A DNA stretch of 64,000 bases from an uncultured Erysipelotrichaceae bacterium (GTDB lineage Bacteria > Bacillota_I > Bacilli_A > RFN20 > CAG-826), in contig CAMVEL010000001.1 in NCBI GenBank assembly GCA_947166565.1, positions 62,001 to 126,000 on the forward strand. Reading direction: 5' to 3'. Made by a program: the position numbers and the translations under genes. The notes beneath the pieces were generated by a model, which had not been told where the DNA came from, did not search any database, and was given only the letters and a program-made list of their open reading frames with translations. Of this stretch, positions 52,721 through 59,510 are shown piece after piece (the stretch's first letter is position 1; every line of letters begins with the position of its first letter).

Positions 52721-52981
52721 TTATTTCGGAGTGCGGAATTTATCGCCGCAGCTTAGACATTTCCACTTGCCAGCCTCTTGTATAACCCAGACGCTATTGC
52801 ATTCTGGGCAATGAGGTAAAGAAATGATGGTACAGCCACCGCCGCTGACGGCGGAAAGTTGTTCGCTGGTGAGTTCGATGCCTTCCTCTTTGGCCAATTT
52901 AAGCAATTCTTCTGGGCTTTGACAGTTTTTTGCTTTGACAATTTGTTCTTCCGTCAAACCTTCTAATAAGTCTTTGTTCAT
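52721..52981 (-). CDS. Nif11-type leader fused to a zinc ribbon (copy 2, 86 aa)
   Basis: An 86-aa paralogue of copy 1. Leader (1-49): KDLLEGLTEEQIVKAKNC, EELLKLAKEEGIELTSEQL, then SAVSGGG. Core: CPEC (about 57-60) and CLSC (about 74-77) with a short basic end (KFRTPK). The spacing between cysteine pairs is shorter than in copy 1, so the cores differ while leaders are nearly the same, the pattern of a family with a fixed recognition part and variable products. AAGGAG precedes the ATG. It is not clearly followed by a terminator. Confidence 0.85.
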   Translation of the reverse strand: MNKDLLEGLTEEQIVKAKNCQSPEELLKLAKEEGIELTSEQLSAVSGGGCTIISLPHCPECNSVWVIQEAGKWKCLSCGDKFRTPK

Positions 52982-53040
52982 TTCAAAGATCTCCTTGCTA
53001 TCTATATATTACCGAAATCTATTCACAAAAGTGCCACAAA
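52982..53040 (-). repeat. Duplicated promoter/leader region of Nif11 copies 1 and 2
   Basis: About 60 bases match 52598-52658 with only a handful of differences, including GATCTCCTT, CTATCTATATATTACCGAA and ATTCACAAAAGTGCCACAAA (+ strand wording). Identity continues into the first 30 bases of the coding region. This is a recent tandem duplication of gene plus promoter. Confidence 0.85.
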
Positions 53041-53310
53041 AAAGCTCTGTGTATTAGTTAACCAATTTTAATACAGTCCGGACACTTGCTTTGAAAACCG
53101 GACACTATTTACTCTCCTGATTCGTCGATAAGAATAGATAGAGGATAAGCCTTATAAAACTCTTTTGATAGTTTTCTTAGTTCTACAATTTTGGCCATAA
53201 AGATAATAAAAGCTTGGAATATCCAAGCAATTTCATTTGGGATTTCTTTTTAAGGTCTTACCCTCAGACCATATCTATCAAGAGGTTTCCCTTTTGACAA
53301 CTTTATATAA
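53041..53310. other. Intergenic stretch with a 9-bp direct repeat
   Basis: AT-rich sequence without a gene. CCGGACACT occurs at 53078-53086 and 53098-53106, 20 bases apart start to start. I see no transposase or inverted terminal repeat around it. Confidence 0.4.
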
Positions 53311-53338
53311 CAAAATAAAACCCTATTTTTCAATAGGG
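53311..53338 (-). terminator. Terminator of the third Nif11-zinc-ribbon gene
   Basis: CCCTATT and AATAGGG (53321-53327 and 53332-53338) form the stem; on the minus strand a TTTTATTTT tract follows. Confidence 0.75.
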
Positions 53339-53386
53339 GATTAAGCTTATGAGCGTGCTATTACCATTAAAGGATTTTGAAAATAA

Positions 53387-53665
53387 TTATTTTTTGCTCC
53401 ATTCATGACCGCATTTTGTGCAAGTGAGATCATAACCAACAAATGGGAACCAAACCCATTCAGTTTTATTTGATCCACATTTTGGACATTTTACGTCACT
53501 AGGAGGTTCAGATGTACATCCACCACCGTTAACAGCCTCTAATTGTTCATCGGTAAGTTGAACGCCTTCTTCTTTGGCGAGTTTTAATAATTCATCTTTG
53601 CTTTTACAATTTTTAACTTTTTCGATTTGTTCTTCGCTTAAGCCTTTTAGTAATTCTTCTTTCAT
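53387..53665 (-). CDS. Nif11-type leader fused to a zinc ribbon (copy 3, 92 aa)
   Basis: A 92-aa paralogue. Leader (1-50): KEELLKGLSEEQIEKVKNC, DELLKLAKEEGVQLTDEQL, ending EAVNGGG. Core: CPKCGS (about 60-65) and CTKCGHEW (about 82-89), with aromatic residues between (WVWFPFVGYD). The gene is more AT-rich in codon use than copies 1 and 2 and its upstream region differs, sharing only the TTTGTGGCA element. GGAGAA precedes the ATG. It is flanked on both sides by near-identical CCCTATTT-type hairpins. Confidence 0.85.
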   Translation of the reverse strand: MKEELLKGLSEEQIEKVKNCKSKDELLKLAKEEGVQLTDEQLEAVNGGGCTSEPPSDVKCPKCGSNKTEWVWFPFVGYDLTCTKCGHEWSKK

Positions 53666-53762
53666 ATACGAGGTTCTCCTTCGCTAAATAAATGTTATCA
53701 GACTGCTTGCCACAAATGTGTTGCATTTATTTATATTTTTACTAAATATCTTATACTTAGTA

Positions 53763-53790
53763 TAAAAATAAACCCTATTTTAAATAGGGA
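53763..53790 (-). terminator. CCCTATTT hairpin, second copy
   Basis: CCCTATT (53773-53779) and AATAGGG (53783-53789) with an AT-rich flank, very similar to the hairpin at 53311-53338. On the minus strand it lies behind the chimeric secreted-protein gene and ahead of Nif11 copy 3. Confidence 0.6.
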
Positions 53791-53853
53791 TTTATAAGAT
53801 TGTGACCCCTAGCAAGGATGAGAACCCGGGTCGTCGTCCGCAGCTTCCAGATG

Positions 53854-53890
53854 CAAAAAACGGGGCTGCCTTCGCTTCCGGCAACCCCCG
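53854..53890 (-). terminator. Terminator of the chimeric secreted-protein gene
   Basis: CGGGG/CCCCG with inner TGCC/GGCA (53861-53890); on the minus strand it is followed by TTTTTT. It shares the GC-rich composition of the gene body. Confidence 0.8.
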
Positions 53891-53926
53891 TTACTTGACC
53901 ATGTGCGGTCCGCGCCGTGCGCGATG

Positions 53927-54544
53927 TCAGCAGTCCCAAGAAAGGCTCAGGCTGCTGACGTACAAATTGGCTTCATCCGAATCGTCCATGGAGTAGAGGT
54001 ATACACAGACTTCAACCACGGTTCCGTCGGTACCCCCTTTGTCCCACACAAGGTGCGCAGTACCGTTCCCGTCCCCGTCGAGTTCGAAGGGGGTATTCCC
54101 CCATTCTTTGACGGCGGATTGGTATTGGTCGCGCAGCTCGACCGAGTACATGTCCACCGTGCCCGCGTCGTTTTCGACGCCCATGTAGATTTCGAAATGG
54201 GTGAGGTTGTTTATGCCGATCTGCAGGAAGTAGCCGCAATGATTGGACATCGGATGCGCCTCCACGAACCTTTCGCCCCCGAAGGTGAGCGGGCCCATGA
54301 ACTCCGGCGCGACCGTCGTGTGGATGGGGTCGGATACGCCGGTTGTGACATTAACGTCTTGAGGACCCGGCGTGGACTCGAACTGGTCGGATCCGTGGTC
54401 GGCGTCGAAGGTGAAGCTTTTGCTCGTGGCCTTAGTCTCGAAGATGGTGTTTAGTTTCGGGCCTCCGCCAAAAGCTAAAGCGGTAACGGCAACTGTGCAA
54501 GCTAATACTCCCATTGAGGCTAATAAGAATGTTATTTTCTTCAT
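53927..54544 (-). CDS. Secreted protein of chimeric base composition (205 aa)
   Basis: A 205-aa exported protein of unknown family. Residues 1-24 are a signal peptide (KKITFLLASMGVLACTVAVTALA); cleavage after ALA or lipidation at C16 (VLAC, a weak lipobox) are both possible. The mature part looks like a beta-sandwich: FTFDADHGSDQFES, FGGERFVEAHPMSNHCGYFLQIGINNLTHFEIYMG, TVVEVCVYLYSMDD, SSLSLSWDC. The first about 30 codons are AT-rich host-like, while the body (from about 54460 down) and its terminator are GC-rich, similar to the Rhs shell gene. AAGGAGG precedes the ATG. It may be a surface or carbohydrate-binding module; function unknown. Confidence 0.7.
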   Translation of the reverse strand: MKKITFLLASMGVLACTVAVTALAFGGGPKLNTIFETKATSKSFTFDADHGSDQFESTPGPQDVNVTTGVSDPIHTTVAPEFMGPLTFGGERFVEAHPMSNHCGYFLQIGINNLTHFEIYMGVENDAGTVDMYSVELRDQYQSAVKEWGNTPFELDGDGNGTAHLVWDKGGTDGTVVEVCVYLYSMDDSDEANLYVSSLSLSWDC

Positions 54545-54986
54545 ATTTTCTTCAACCTCCTTTTAGAAAATAATAAATTTCTTTTATTTTATAGGGGGAA
54601 GGGGAGGAGAAACAAGCACTTTGTGCTAGAGAGTGCTATTCACGTCATTTGTTATTTATTTGTTTTTTTTGGGTGATAATTTTAGAAGGAAATGTCAAAT
54701 AGTACTTAAAAAGAGAAAAGTCAACATTGTTTATAATCTAAAATCTATTCAAATTAAATATCAATAGAAAGCCAAATTCTGATATGGGGTACCTATAGGT
54801 GTCAGGTGGAGTACCTCTAGGTATATGAGGTTGTTCACCATAGGTATAAATGAAACCACTATTTTTTTCCTTCAGAACCGAACTAGCAAACCTGGAAACT
54901 ACTCAAAATAAACAAAAAATGAGGATTTCTCCCCATTTCTCGTGCTTTTTATCGTAAACCTTTGTATCAAAGTATGTATACGATTA
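54545..54986. other. Intergenic region with three ACCTATAGGT-like boxes
   Basis: No gene is seen in these 440 bases. ACCTATAGGT (54791-54800, perfect palindrome), ACCTCTAGGT (54813-54822) and ACCATAGGT (54837-54845) are spaced 22 and 24 bases, about two helical turns, as expected for operator sites on one DNA face. The rest is AT-rich. Confidence 0.45.
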
Positions 54987-55062
54987 TGGCGCGCCCGAGG
55001 CGATTCGAACGCCTAGCACTCAGCTTCGAAGGCTGATGCTCTATCCGTTGAGCTACGGGCGC
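54987..55062 (-). tRNA. tRNA-Arg (anticodon TCG)
   Basis: Cloverleaf read on the minus strand: acceptor GCGCCCG/CGGGCGC, anticodon stem TCAGC/GCTGA with loop CTTCGAA (anticodon TCG, reads CGN codons), T arm GGCGTTCGAATCGCC, encoded CCA at 54987-54989. 76 bases. Confidence 0.97.
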
Positions 55063-55135
55063 GTAAAACAAGGATAAGGCAAAAAACGGGGAAACGGTAT
55101 AAAAAAAGCAGTGCCCAGCACCGCGAAATGACTGA

Positions 55136-55209
55136 TGGAGCAGGTGACGGGAATCGGACCCGCGTGACCAGCTTGGAAGGCTGGTGTTCTACCATTGAAC
55201 TACACCTGC
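55136..55209 (-). tRNA. tRNA-Gly (anticodon TCC)
   Basis: Minus-strand cloverleaf: acceptor GCAGGTG/CACCTGC, anticodon stem CCAGC/GCTGG with loop CTTCCAA (anticodon TCC), T loop GTCCGATTC, encoded CCA at 55136-55138. 74 bases. It is 73 bases from tRNA-Arg and probably in the same transcript. Confidence 0.97.
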
Positions 55210-55303
55210 GTGGGCTTTCCTCTCGAAAAGCCCGATTATCTTATCATAGGCAAAAAGAAGAATAAAGCGATTTTTATAGCAGTTTTATAAATGATGCCTT
55301 GCA

Positions 55304-55329
55304 AAGAAAAACCCCGAATCAATCGGGGT
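55304..55329 (-). terminator. Terminator of trxA
   Basis: ACCCCGA and TCGGGGT (55311-55329) form the stem; a TTTTTC tract follows on the minus strand. Confidence 0.85.
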
Positions 55330-55342
55330 AATTCGCCAAGAT

Positions 55343-55648
55343 TTAACGACCGATGAAGGAGAGGATCTTCTTCTTTGGGGCGTAGCCGAGGTTCGTGCCG
55401 AGGAGTTTCCCGTCCACTAGATGGATAAGGGTTGGGATGGCGCTTACGCCATATTCGGCCGCGGCTTCGGAAATCTCATCGACATCGACGGAGAGGACGG
55501 TTAAGTCGCTATTTTCCTCCGCGATTTCCTCGATGAAGGGGGCGATCATTTTGCATGGTCCGCACCAAGTGGCGTAGAAGTCCACGAGGACGTCGCCCTT
55601 CTGGCTTAATTCTTTGAATTGTTCGTAACTGCTGATTTCGACTTTCAT
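55343..55648 (-). CDS. trxA: Thioredoxin
   Basis: A 101-aa dithiol-disulfide oxidoreductase of the cytoplasm. The active site WCGPC is at residues 28-32, the cis-proline in AIPTLI near 73-78, and the buried aspartate in VDFYATW. ATG 55648 is chosen from homologue length and the GAAAGGA upstream; an in-frame start 99 bases earlier would overlap the TraX gene. It is the last gene of a CPBP-TraX-trxA operon ending in a strong terminator. Confidence 0.95.
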   Translation of the reverse strand: MKVEISSYEQFKELSQKGDVLVDFYATWCGPCKMIAPFIEEIAEENSDLTVLSVDVDEISEAAAEYGVSAIPTLIHLVDGKLLGTNLGYAPKKKILSFIGR

Positions 55649-55674
55649 GGGTTTTTCCTTTCGTCTTGATGCCA

Positions 55675-56556
55675 TTATAACCCGAATATCAGGAAGATGA
55701 TAATCAAATGCACCGGGAAATAGGCATAGGAGAAAATACGGAACCAAAGACTGCTATATCCCTTCTGCCCGTTATAGAGGAGAAGAGGGATGCAGGCTAG
55801 CAAACACCATGCCTGGAATGACATGTTCATGGGGTCGATGCTGCGTTCGTTGATATAGCTGAGTCCCCATAATCCAAGGACGATCGACGCAAGGAAAAGC
55901 ACCCTCACGATGTTGGCCGCGGCGATTCCGGAAGGCGATTCGCGGTAGAGATCATCGCTGATACCGAGGTATTGGTTGGTCTTATGGGAGAAGAAGGTGA
56001 CGATGGAGGAGGAATAATAGAAAAGGACCCCGGCTCCTAACCCAAGTAAGGAATAGGCTGGACGGAAGGGGAAGGGCCACCAGGTGATGGTGATTTCCCC
56101 ATTAAGCTCCAATACGCGCAATAAAAATGAGGTTATCAATATACCCGCTGGAATCAATGCGATAAGTTTCTTCCACCATAGTTTTCCCGAGAGGAAATAC
56201 AAAACCAAGGCCACGAGAATCAAATCGGCGAAGGGATTGGGCGCTTGGTTTAATTGATAGATACCCATCCCGTATATTCCGATAACCTGGGCGACCGTTA
56301 AAAGGACGTATATCCCGCCCATCCTAAGAAGGTATTTCTCCTTGTTATGGGAATACCTCATGCCTTCTGCAAGAAGGAAGATGAACAAAGGAAAGGCGAT
56401 TCTTCCGATAATGCGGAAAATATCCCCAGCCTGAGCAATGTTACGGTCCGCATTACTTGCAAGGAAAACCCCAATATGGTCAAAGGTCATGGTGACTAGA
56501 CCGATGATCCTTATCCAGAAAGAGGAGAGGATTAAATGCCTGTTGGGATTATACAT
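55675..56556 (-). CDS. TraX family membrane protein
   Basis: A 293-aa polytopic protein. IIGLVTMTFDHIGVFL near the N-terminus and FPLFIFLLAEGMRYSHN (about 57-73) are the two conserved blocks of the TraX family, whose founding member acetylates F-pilin; chromosomal copies in Gram-positives probably acylate surface molecules. About eight membrane helices. ATG 56556 (after GGTGG) is preferred to a TTG at 56571. It overlaps the end of the CPBP gene by 8 bases, so translation is coupled. No conjugation genes are nearby. Confidence 0.88.
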   Translation of the reverse strand: MYNPNRHLILSSFWIRIIGLVTMTFDHIGVFLASNADRNIAQAGDIFRIIGRIAFPLFIFLLAEGMRYSHNKEKYLLRMGGIYVLLTVAQVIGIYGMGIYQLNQAPNPFADLILVALVLYFLSGKLWWKKLIALIPAGILITSFLLRVLELNGEITITWWPFPFRPAYSLLGLGAGVLFYYSSSIVTFFSHKTNQYLGISDDLYRESPSGIAAANIVRVLFLASIVLGLWGLSYINERSIDPMNMSFQAWCLLACIPLLLYNGQKGYSSLWFRIFSYAYFPVHLIIIFLIFGL

Positions 56557-57463
56557 TCGGGGTTCCACCAATATTCTTCATGATGAGATATTGCCCAATC
56601 GCAAAGACGTTATTCAAGGCGTGTGAGGTATAGGAACAAGCAAATCCCCACCTATCGTAAAGGTAAGCGAAGGCAAATCCCGAGAACATATAGATCGGGA
56701 GGTTCGTCCATTCTCTTATTGCCGCGGCATAGCCGTCTCGCGAGAAATTGAAGGCCCCGCCAAAATCGAAATGGATAAGGCCAAAGATAATCGCGGTGAT
56801 GATAAATCCAAGGACTTTGCCTAATCTTGACGATAACCCATACAAGCCAACCCTATACGCGCATTCTTCGACGAAAGGACCGATAAGCCCGAAGAAGAGG
56901 ATTGCGAGGAAGGGGTTGAAATCGATGAGGACATAGAGGGTGCTTTGGTTCGCGTTGGCTCCATTATCGATCCCAACCGATCGTAGGATTATGCCGATGA
57001 TGAGGTTATAGAAGAATTCGATTCCGATGATTATCGCAAACCCGGCAAGGCCAAAGACATAGGGCTTCCAGCCTTTAAAGGATTTGAATAAGTCGGGGAA
57101 TTTGCCGATGAAAAGGAGAGCCGCCCCAACAAAGGCGATTCCATAGATGGTATATTCGGTTGGCCCTAACCAAGGGGCACTCATCATGACGTTCTGGAGT
57201 TCCTCGGCGTTTGTTGCTAACCCTTGGGCGGTTATGACCATGCCGAAGATTAGTTGGACGACAAGCGCCAATAAACGCAATCCCAAAGGACCAAGAATTA
57301 GGAAAAAGAGCATTTCCCTAATCCAGGAAATGGGGAGATGACCGGCGAAAAGCCCGCCATCCTCACGCGGGAATTCACGTTTGCAGCCTTTGCAGACCGT
57401 TTCCTTGGGATCACGGCTCGCGCCGCAGTCGGGACATTGAATTTTGGAGAAGTAGGTTTTCAT
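56549..57463 (-). CDS. CPBP family intramembrane metalloprotease with N-terminal zinc ribbon
   Basis: A 304-aa membrane protein. Residues 9-27 hold CPDC and CKGC, a zinc ribbon on the cytoplasmic side. About seven helices follow, with the CPBP/Abi motifs EECAYRVGLYG (EExxxR) and FGLIHFDFGG (catalytic His) in the second half. CPBP proteases cleave membrane-embedded substrates, process prenylated or bacteriocin-type peptides or confer bacteriocin self-immunity. ATG 57463 is chosen because the zinc ribbon starts there; longer in-frame extension has no ribosome site. First gene of the TraX-trxA operon. Confidence 0.88.
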   Translation of the reverse strand: MKTYFSKIQCPDCGASRDPKETVCKGCKREFPREDGGLFAGHLPISWIREMLFFLILGPLGLRLLALVVQLIFGMVITAQGLATNAEELQNVMMSAPWLGPTEYTIYGIAFVGAALLFIGKFPDLFKSFKGWKPYVFGLAGFAIIIGIEFFYNLIIGIILRSVGIDNGANANQSTLYVLIDFNPFLAILFFGLIGPFVEECAYRVGLYGLSSRLGKVLGFIITAIIFGLIHFDFGGAFNFSRDGYAAAIREWTNLPIYMFSGFAFAYLYDRWGFACSYTSHALNNVFAIGQYLIMKNIGGTPNV

Positions 57464-57551
57464 ACGGAGAAAAGTATAAGAGCATTTCCCAAAAAGGGAA
57501 AACAAATCGTTCCCGTGGAAGGAAGGAGAGGAAAAGAGTATCATTTCCCCT

Positions 57552-58175
57552 GTGAGCAGCAAAGACGAAAAGAAGCTTATCCCCCTAAACGAATCCGAAG
57601 GCGAAGCCAAATGCCTCTGGAGCTCTTTTATCGCTAGATTGGTTCCGATTTCTTCATTGGAAGAATGGAAAGCAAAGGAAGAGTCCTTCAAGAAAGACCA
57701 CCCAAAGGCTGATCATTATCCTTATGGCCTTATGGTCGAGGGAACTAGCAGGTCCAACGACGATGGGGAGCCTGGGGGTTCGGCCGGAAGGCCTTTGTTA
57801 GGCTTACTTGAAAACCGCCACCTCCATAACTGCGCGATTATCGTCGCTAGGTATTTTGGGGGTAGCAAGCTAGGAATACCGAGGTTAAGGAGATGCTTCC
57901 TCGAATCCGCGGAAAACGCGATTTCGAATGCACGCCTTGGCCAAATCAAGAAAAAACTCTCCTATTCATTCGAGGTCGATTATCCGACTTATGACCGTCT
58001 CAATTCATTGAAGGACCGCCTTGGCTTTGAGATGAATGTCAGCGATTTCGGAGTAAAAATCTCCCTTACTATCTTGACAAGTGATAAAATCGACAGGCTC
58101 TTCGAAGGAAGAGGCATCGATATCGATATTCCCACCCCGATAGAGGTGGAGGCAATTGAGGAGGAAAGGATATGA
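57552..58175 (+). CDS. IMPACT/YigZ family protein
   Basis: A 207-aa protein of the UPF0029 (YigZ/IMPACT) family. The signature block runs SNDDGEPGGSAGRPLLGLL (about 73-91) followed by IIVARYFGGSKLGI (about 99-112). The C-terminal alpha/beta domain (about 135-195) is the DUF1949 type. The family is thought to bind RNA or ribosomes and is linked to translation control. The start is GTG 57552 by homology with a charged N-terminus; its ribosome site is weak (GGAAGGAGAGG about 20 bases upstream). It overlaps pepP by 4 bases. Confidence 0.87.
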   Translation: MSSKDEKKLIPLNESEGEAKCLWSSFIARLVPISSLEEWKAKEESFKKDHPKADHYPYGLMVEGTSRSNDDGEPGGSAGRPLLGLLENRHLHNCAIIVARYFGGSKLGIPRLRRCFLESAENAISNARLGQIKKKLSYSFEVDYPTYDRLNSLKDRLGFEMNVSDFGVKISLTILTSDKIDRLFEGRGIDIDIPTPIEVEAIEEERI

Positions 58176-59443
58176 TTTCCGTCAATGAATTAGCCACAAG
58201 ACGCGCAAGGCTATTCGACCATCTTGAGGATGGCTCGATCGCGATTATTTATTCCGGCGTAGCCAAGAAATGCTCCGCCGATGAGGATTACCCATTCGAG
58301 GTCAACCGAAATTTCTTTTATCTAACGGGAATCGAGCAAGAGAATTCTGTCTTGCTCCTTGTTTCTTCCGAAGGACAAAGAAGGGAATACCTTTTCATCC
58401 CTCCATTTGATCCAGTAAAAGAGAAATGGTATGGAAGACGCCTAACTCAGGAGGAAGCCAAAAATATCTCAGGTATTAGGAACGTTCTATATAACGGAGC
58501 CTTCCAGTCGAGAGTGGACTCCGCTCTCCGCGGCTCTTCCACCGATTTTGGTAACGCCTCAACCGTTTATTTGGACTTGGAGAAGGAACTAAAGATCGCC
58601 GAGGAGACCACCACCCAAGATTACAAGAAGACCCTCGAAAGGGCGTATCCTGGCATAAACGTCAAGGACGTGTATCCGGTTTTGGTGAAGATGCGCCTTA
58701 TCAAATCCCCCGCGGAAATCGAGGAATTCGAGAAGGCGGTCGAACATACGAGGTTAGGCATCCAAACCGTTATGAGCATGGCTAGGGCCGGGGTTTACGA
58801 ATATGAACTCGCGGACGCCTTCCTCCGCGTCATCAACGATGATTCGGGATATCAAGGACTAGCCTTCAACACGATTATGGCTAGCGGAAGAAACGCCGCG
58901 ATCCTCCATTACCCTCGCCCCCTCGCCCAAATCCAAAAAGGCGATTTGCTCCTTATGGATTTAGGCGCCAGACACAGCTATTACTGCGCGGATGTTTCTA
59001 GAACCATCCCCGTTTCCGGGAAATTCGACGATTACCAGAAGATGCTTTATGAAATCGTCCTTGGTTGCAACAAGGCGGTCGCTGCCTTTGCTAAACCCGG
59101 ACTTACCATCCACCAGCTTCAGGAATTCACCAAGGAATACCTAGCAAGGGAATGTATGGATAAAGGCATCATCGAGAAAAAGGAGGATCTCGACAAATAC
59201 TATTTCCACGGGGTCTCCCATCATATTGGCCTCGATACCCATGATCCAGGAGGAGACAAAGCGATTCCTCTTGCACCGGGTATGATAATCTCCGATGAAC
59301 CTGGTTTATACATCGCCGAGAAGAATATCGGAATCCGCATCGAAGACGATCTTCTTATCACCGAAAACGGATGCAGGGTCCTCACGGAATCCATCATGAA
59401 GGAGGTTTCGGACATCGAAGCCTTCTACGCTCTCCGCAAGTAA
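58172..59443 (+). CDS. pepP: Xaa-Pro aminopeptidase (M24B)
   Basis: A 423-aa dinuclear-metal peptidase that removes N-terminal residues before proline. The N-terminal creatinase-like domain (1-170) carries NRNFFYLTGIEQENSVLLL; the catalytic pita-bread domain carries LLMDLGARHSYYCADVSRT (two Asp ligands), FHGVSHHIGLDTHD (His), IISDEPGLYI (Glu) and IGIRIEDDLLIT (Glu). Normal length for PepP. AGGAGGAAAGG precedes the ATG, which overlaps the stop of the IMPACT gene (ATGA). Confidence 0.94.
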   Translation: MISVNELATRRARLFDHLEDGSIAIIYSGVAKKCSADEDYPFEVNRNFFYLTGIEQENSVLLLVSSEGQRREYLFIPPFDPVKEKWYGRRLTQEEAKNISGIRNVLYNGAFQSRVDSALRGSSTDFGNASTVYLDLEKELKIAEETTTQDYKKTLERAYPGINVKDVYPVLVKMRLIKSPAEIEEFEKAVEHTRLGIQTVMSMARAGVYEYELADAFLRVINDDSGYQGLAFNTIMASGRNAAILHYPRPLAQIQKGDLLLMDLGARHSYYCADVSRTIPVSGKFDDYQKMLYEIVLGCNKAVAAFAKPGLTIHQLQEFTKEYLARECMDKGIIEKKEDLDKYYFHGVSHHIGLDTHDPGGDKAIPLAPGMIISDEPGLYIAEKNIGIRIEDDLLITENGCRVLTESIMKEVSDIEAFYALRK

Positions 59444-59465
59444 AAACAAGTCATCGATTTGAATG

Positions 59466-59490
59466 GTCCCCTTGAATTTGGGGACCTTTT
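59466..59490 (+). terminator. Terminator of the IMPACT-pepP operon
   Basis: GGTCCCC and GGGGACC (59465-59471 and 59480-59486) with a loop of eight bases, followed by TTTTC. Confidence 0.85.
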
Positions 59491-59496
59491 CATTTG

Positions 59497-59510
59497 TAAT
59501 ATATGCACAT
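59497..59510 (+). promoter_or_regulatory. -10 box directly before glpK ATG (leaderless start candidate)
   Basis: TAATAT (59497-59502) lies eight bases before ATG 59511; TTGAAT (59472-59477) in the terminator loop could serve as a poor -35. Only 20 bases separate the terminator T-run from the ATG and they contain no Shine-Dalgarno sequence. Confidence 0.5.

Noticed and set aside
53078..53106. CCGGACACT direct repeat as an insertion-sequence end
   Set aside because: The copies are direct, not inverted, only 20 bases apart, and there is no transposase or target duplication nearby.
53903..54454. A 183-codon + strand frame opposite the chimeric secreted gene
   Set aside because: It lacks a ribosome site and export signal; the minus-strand gene has AAGGAGG, a signal peptide and a terminator.
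55675..56556. TraX as a sign of a conjugative element
   Set aside because: No relaxase, coupling protein or type IV secretion gene is nearby; chromosomal TraX-family genes are common and this one is in an operon with trxA and a CPBP protease.
57464..57691. A 76-residue upstream extension of the CPBP protease gene
   Set aside because: It has no ribosome site and would overlap the divergent IMPACT gene; the zinc-ribbon start at 57463 is the natural N-terminus.
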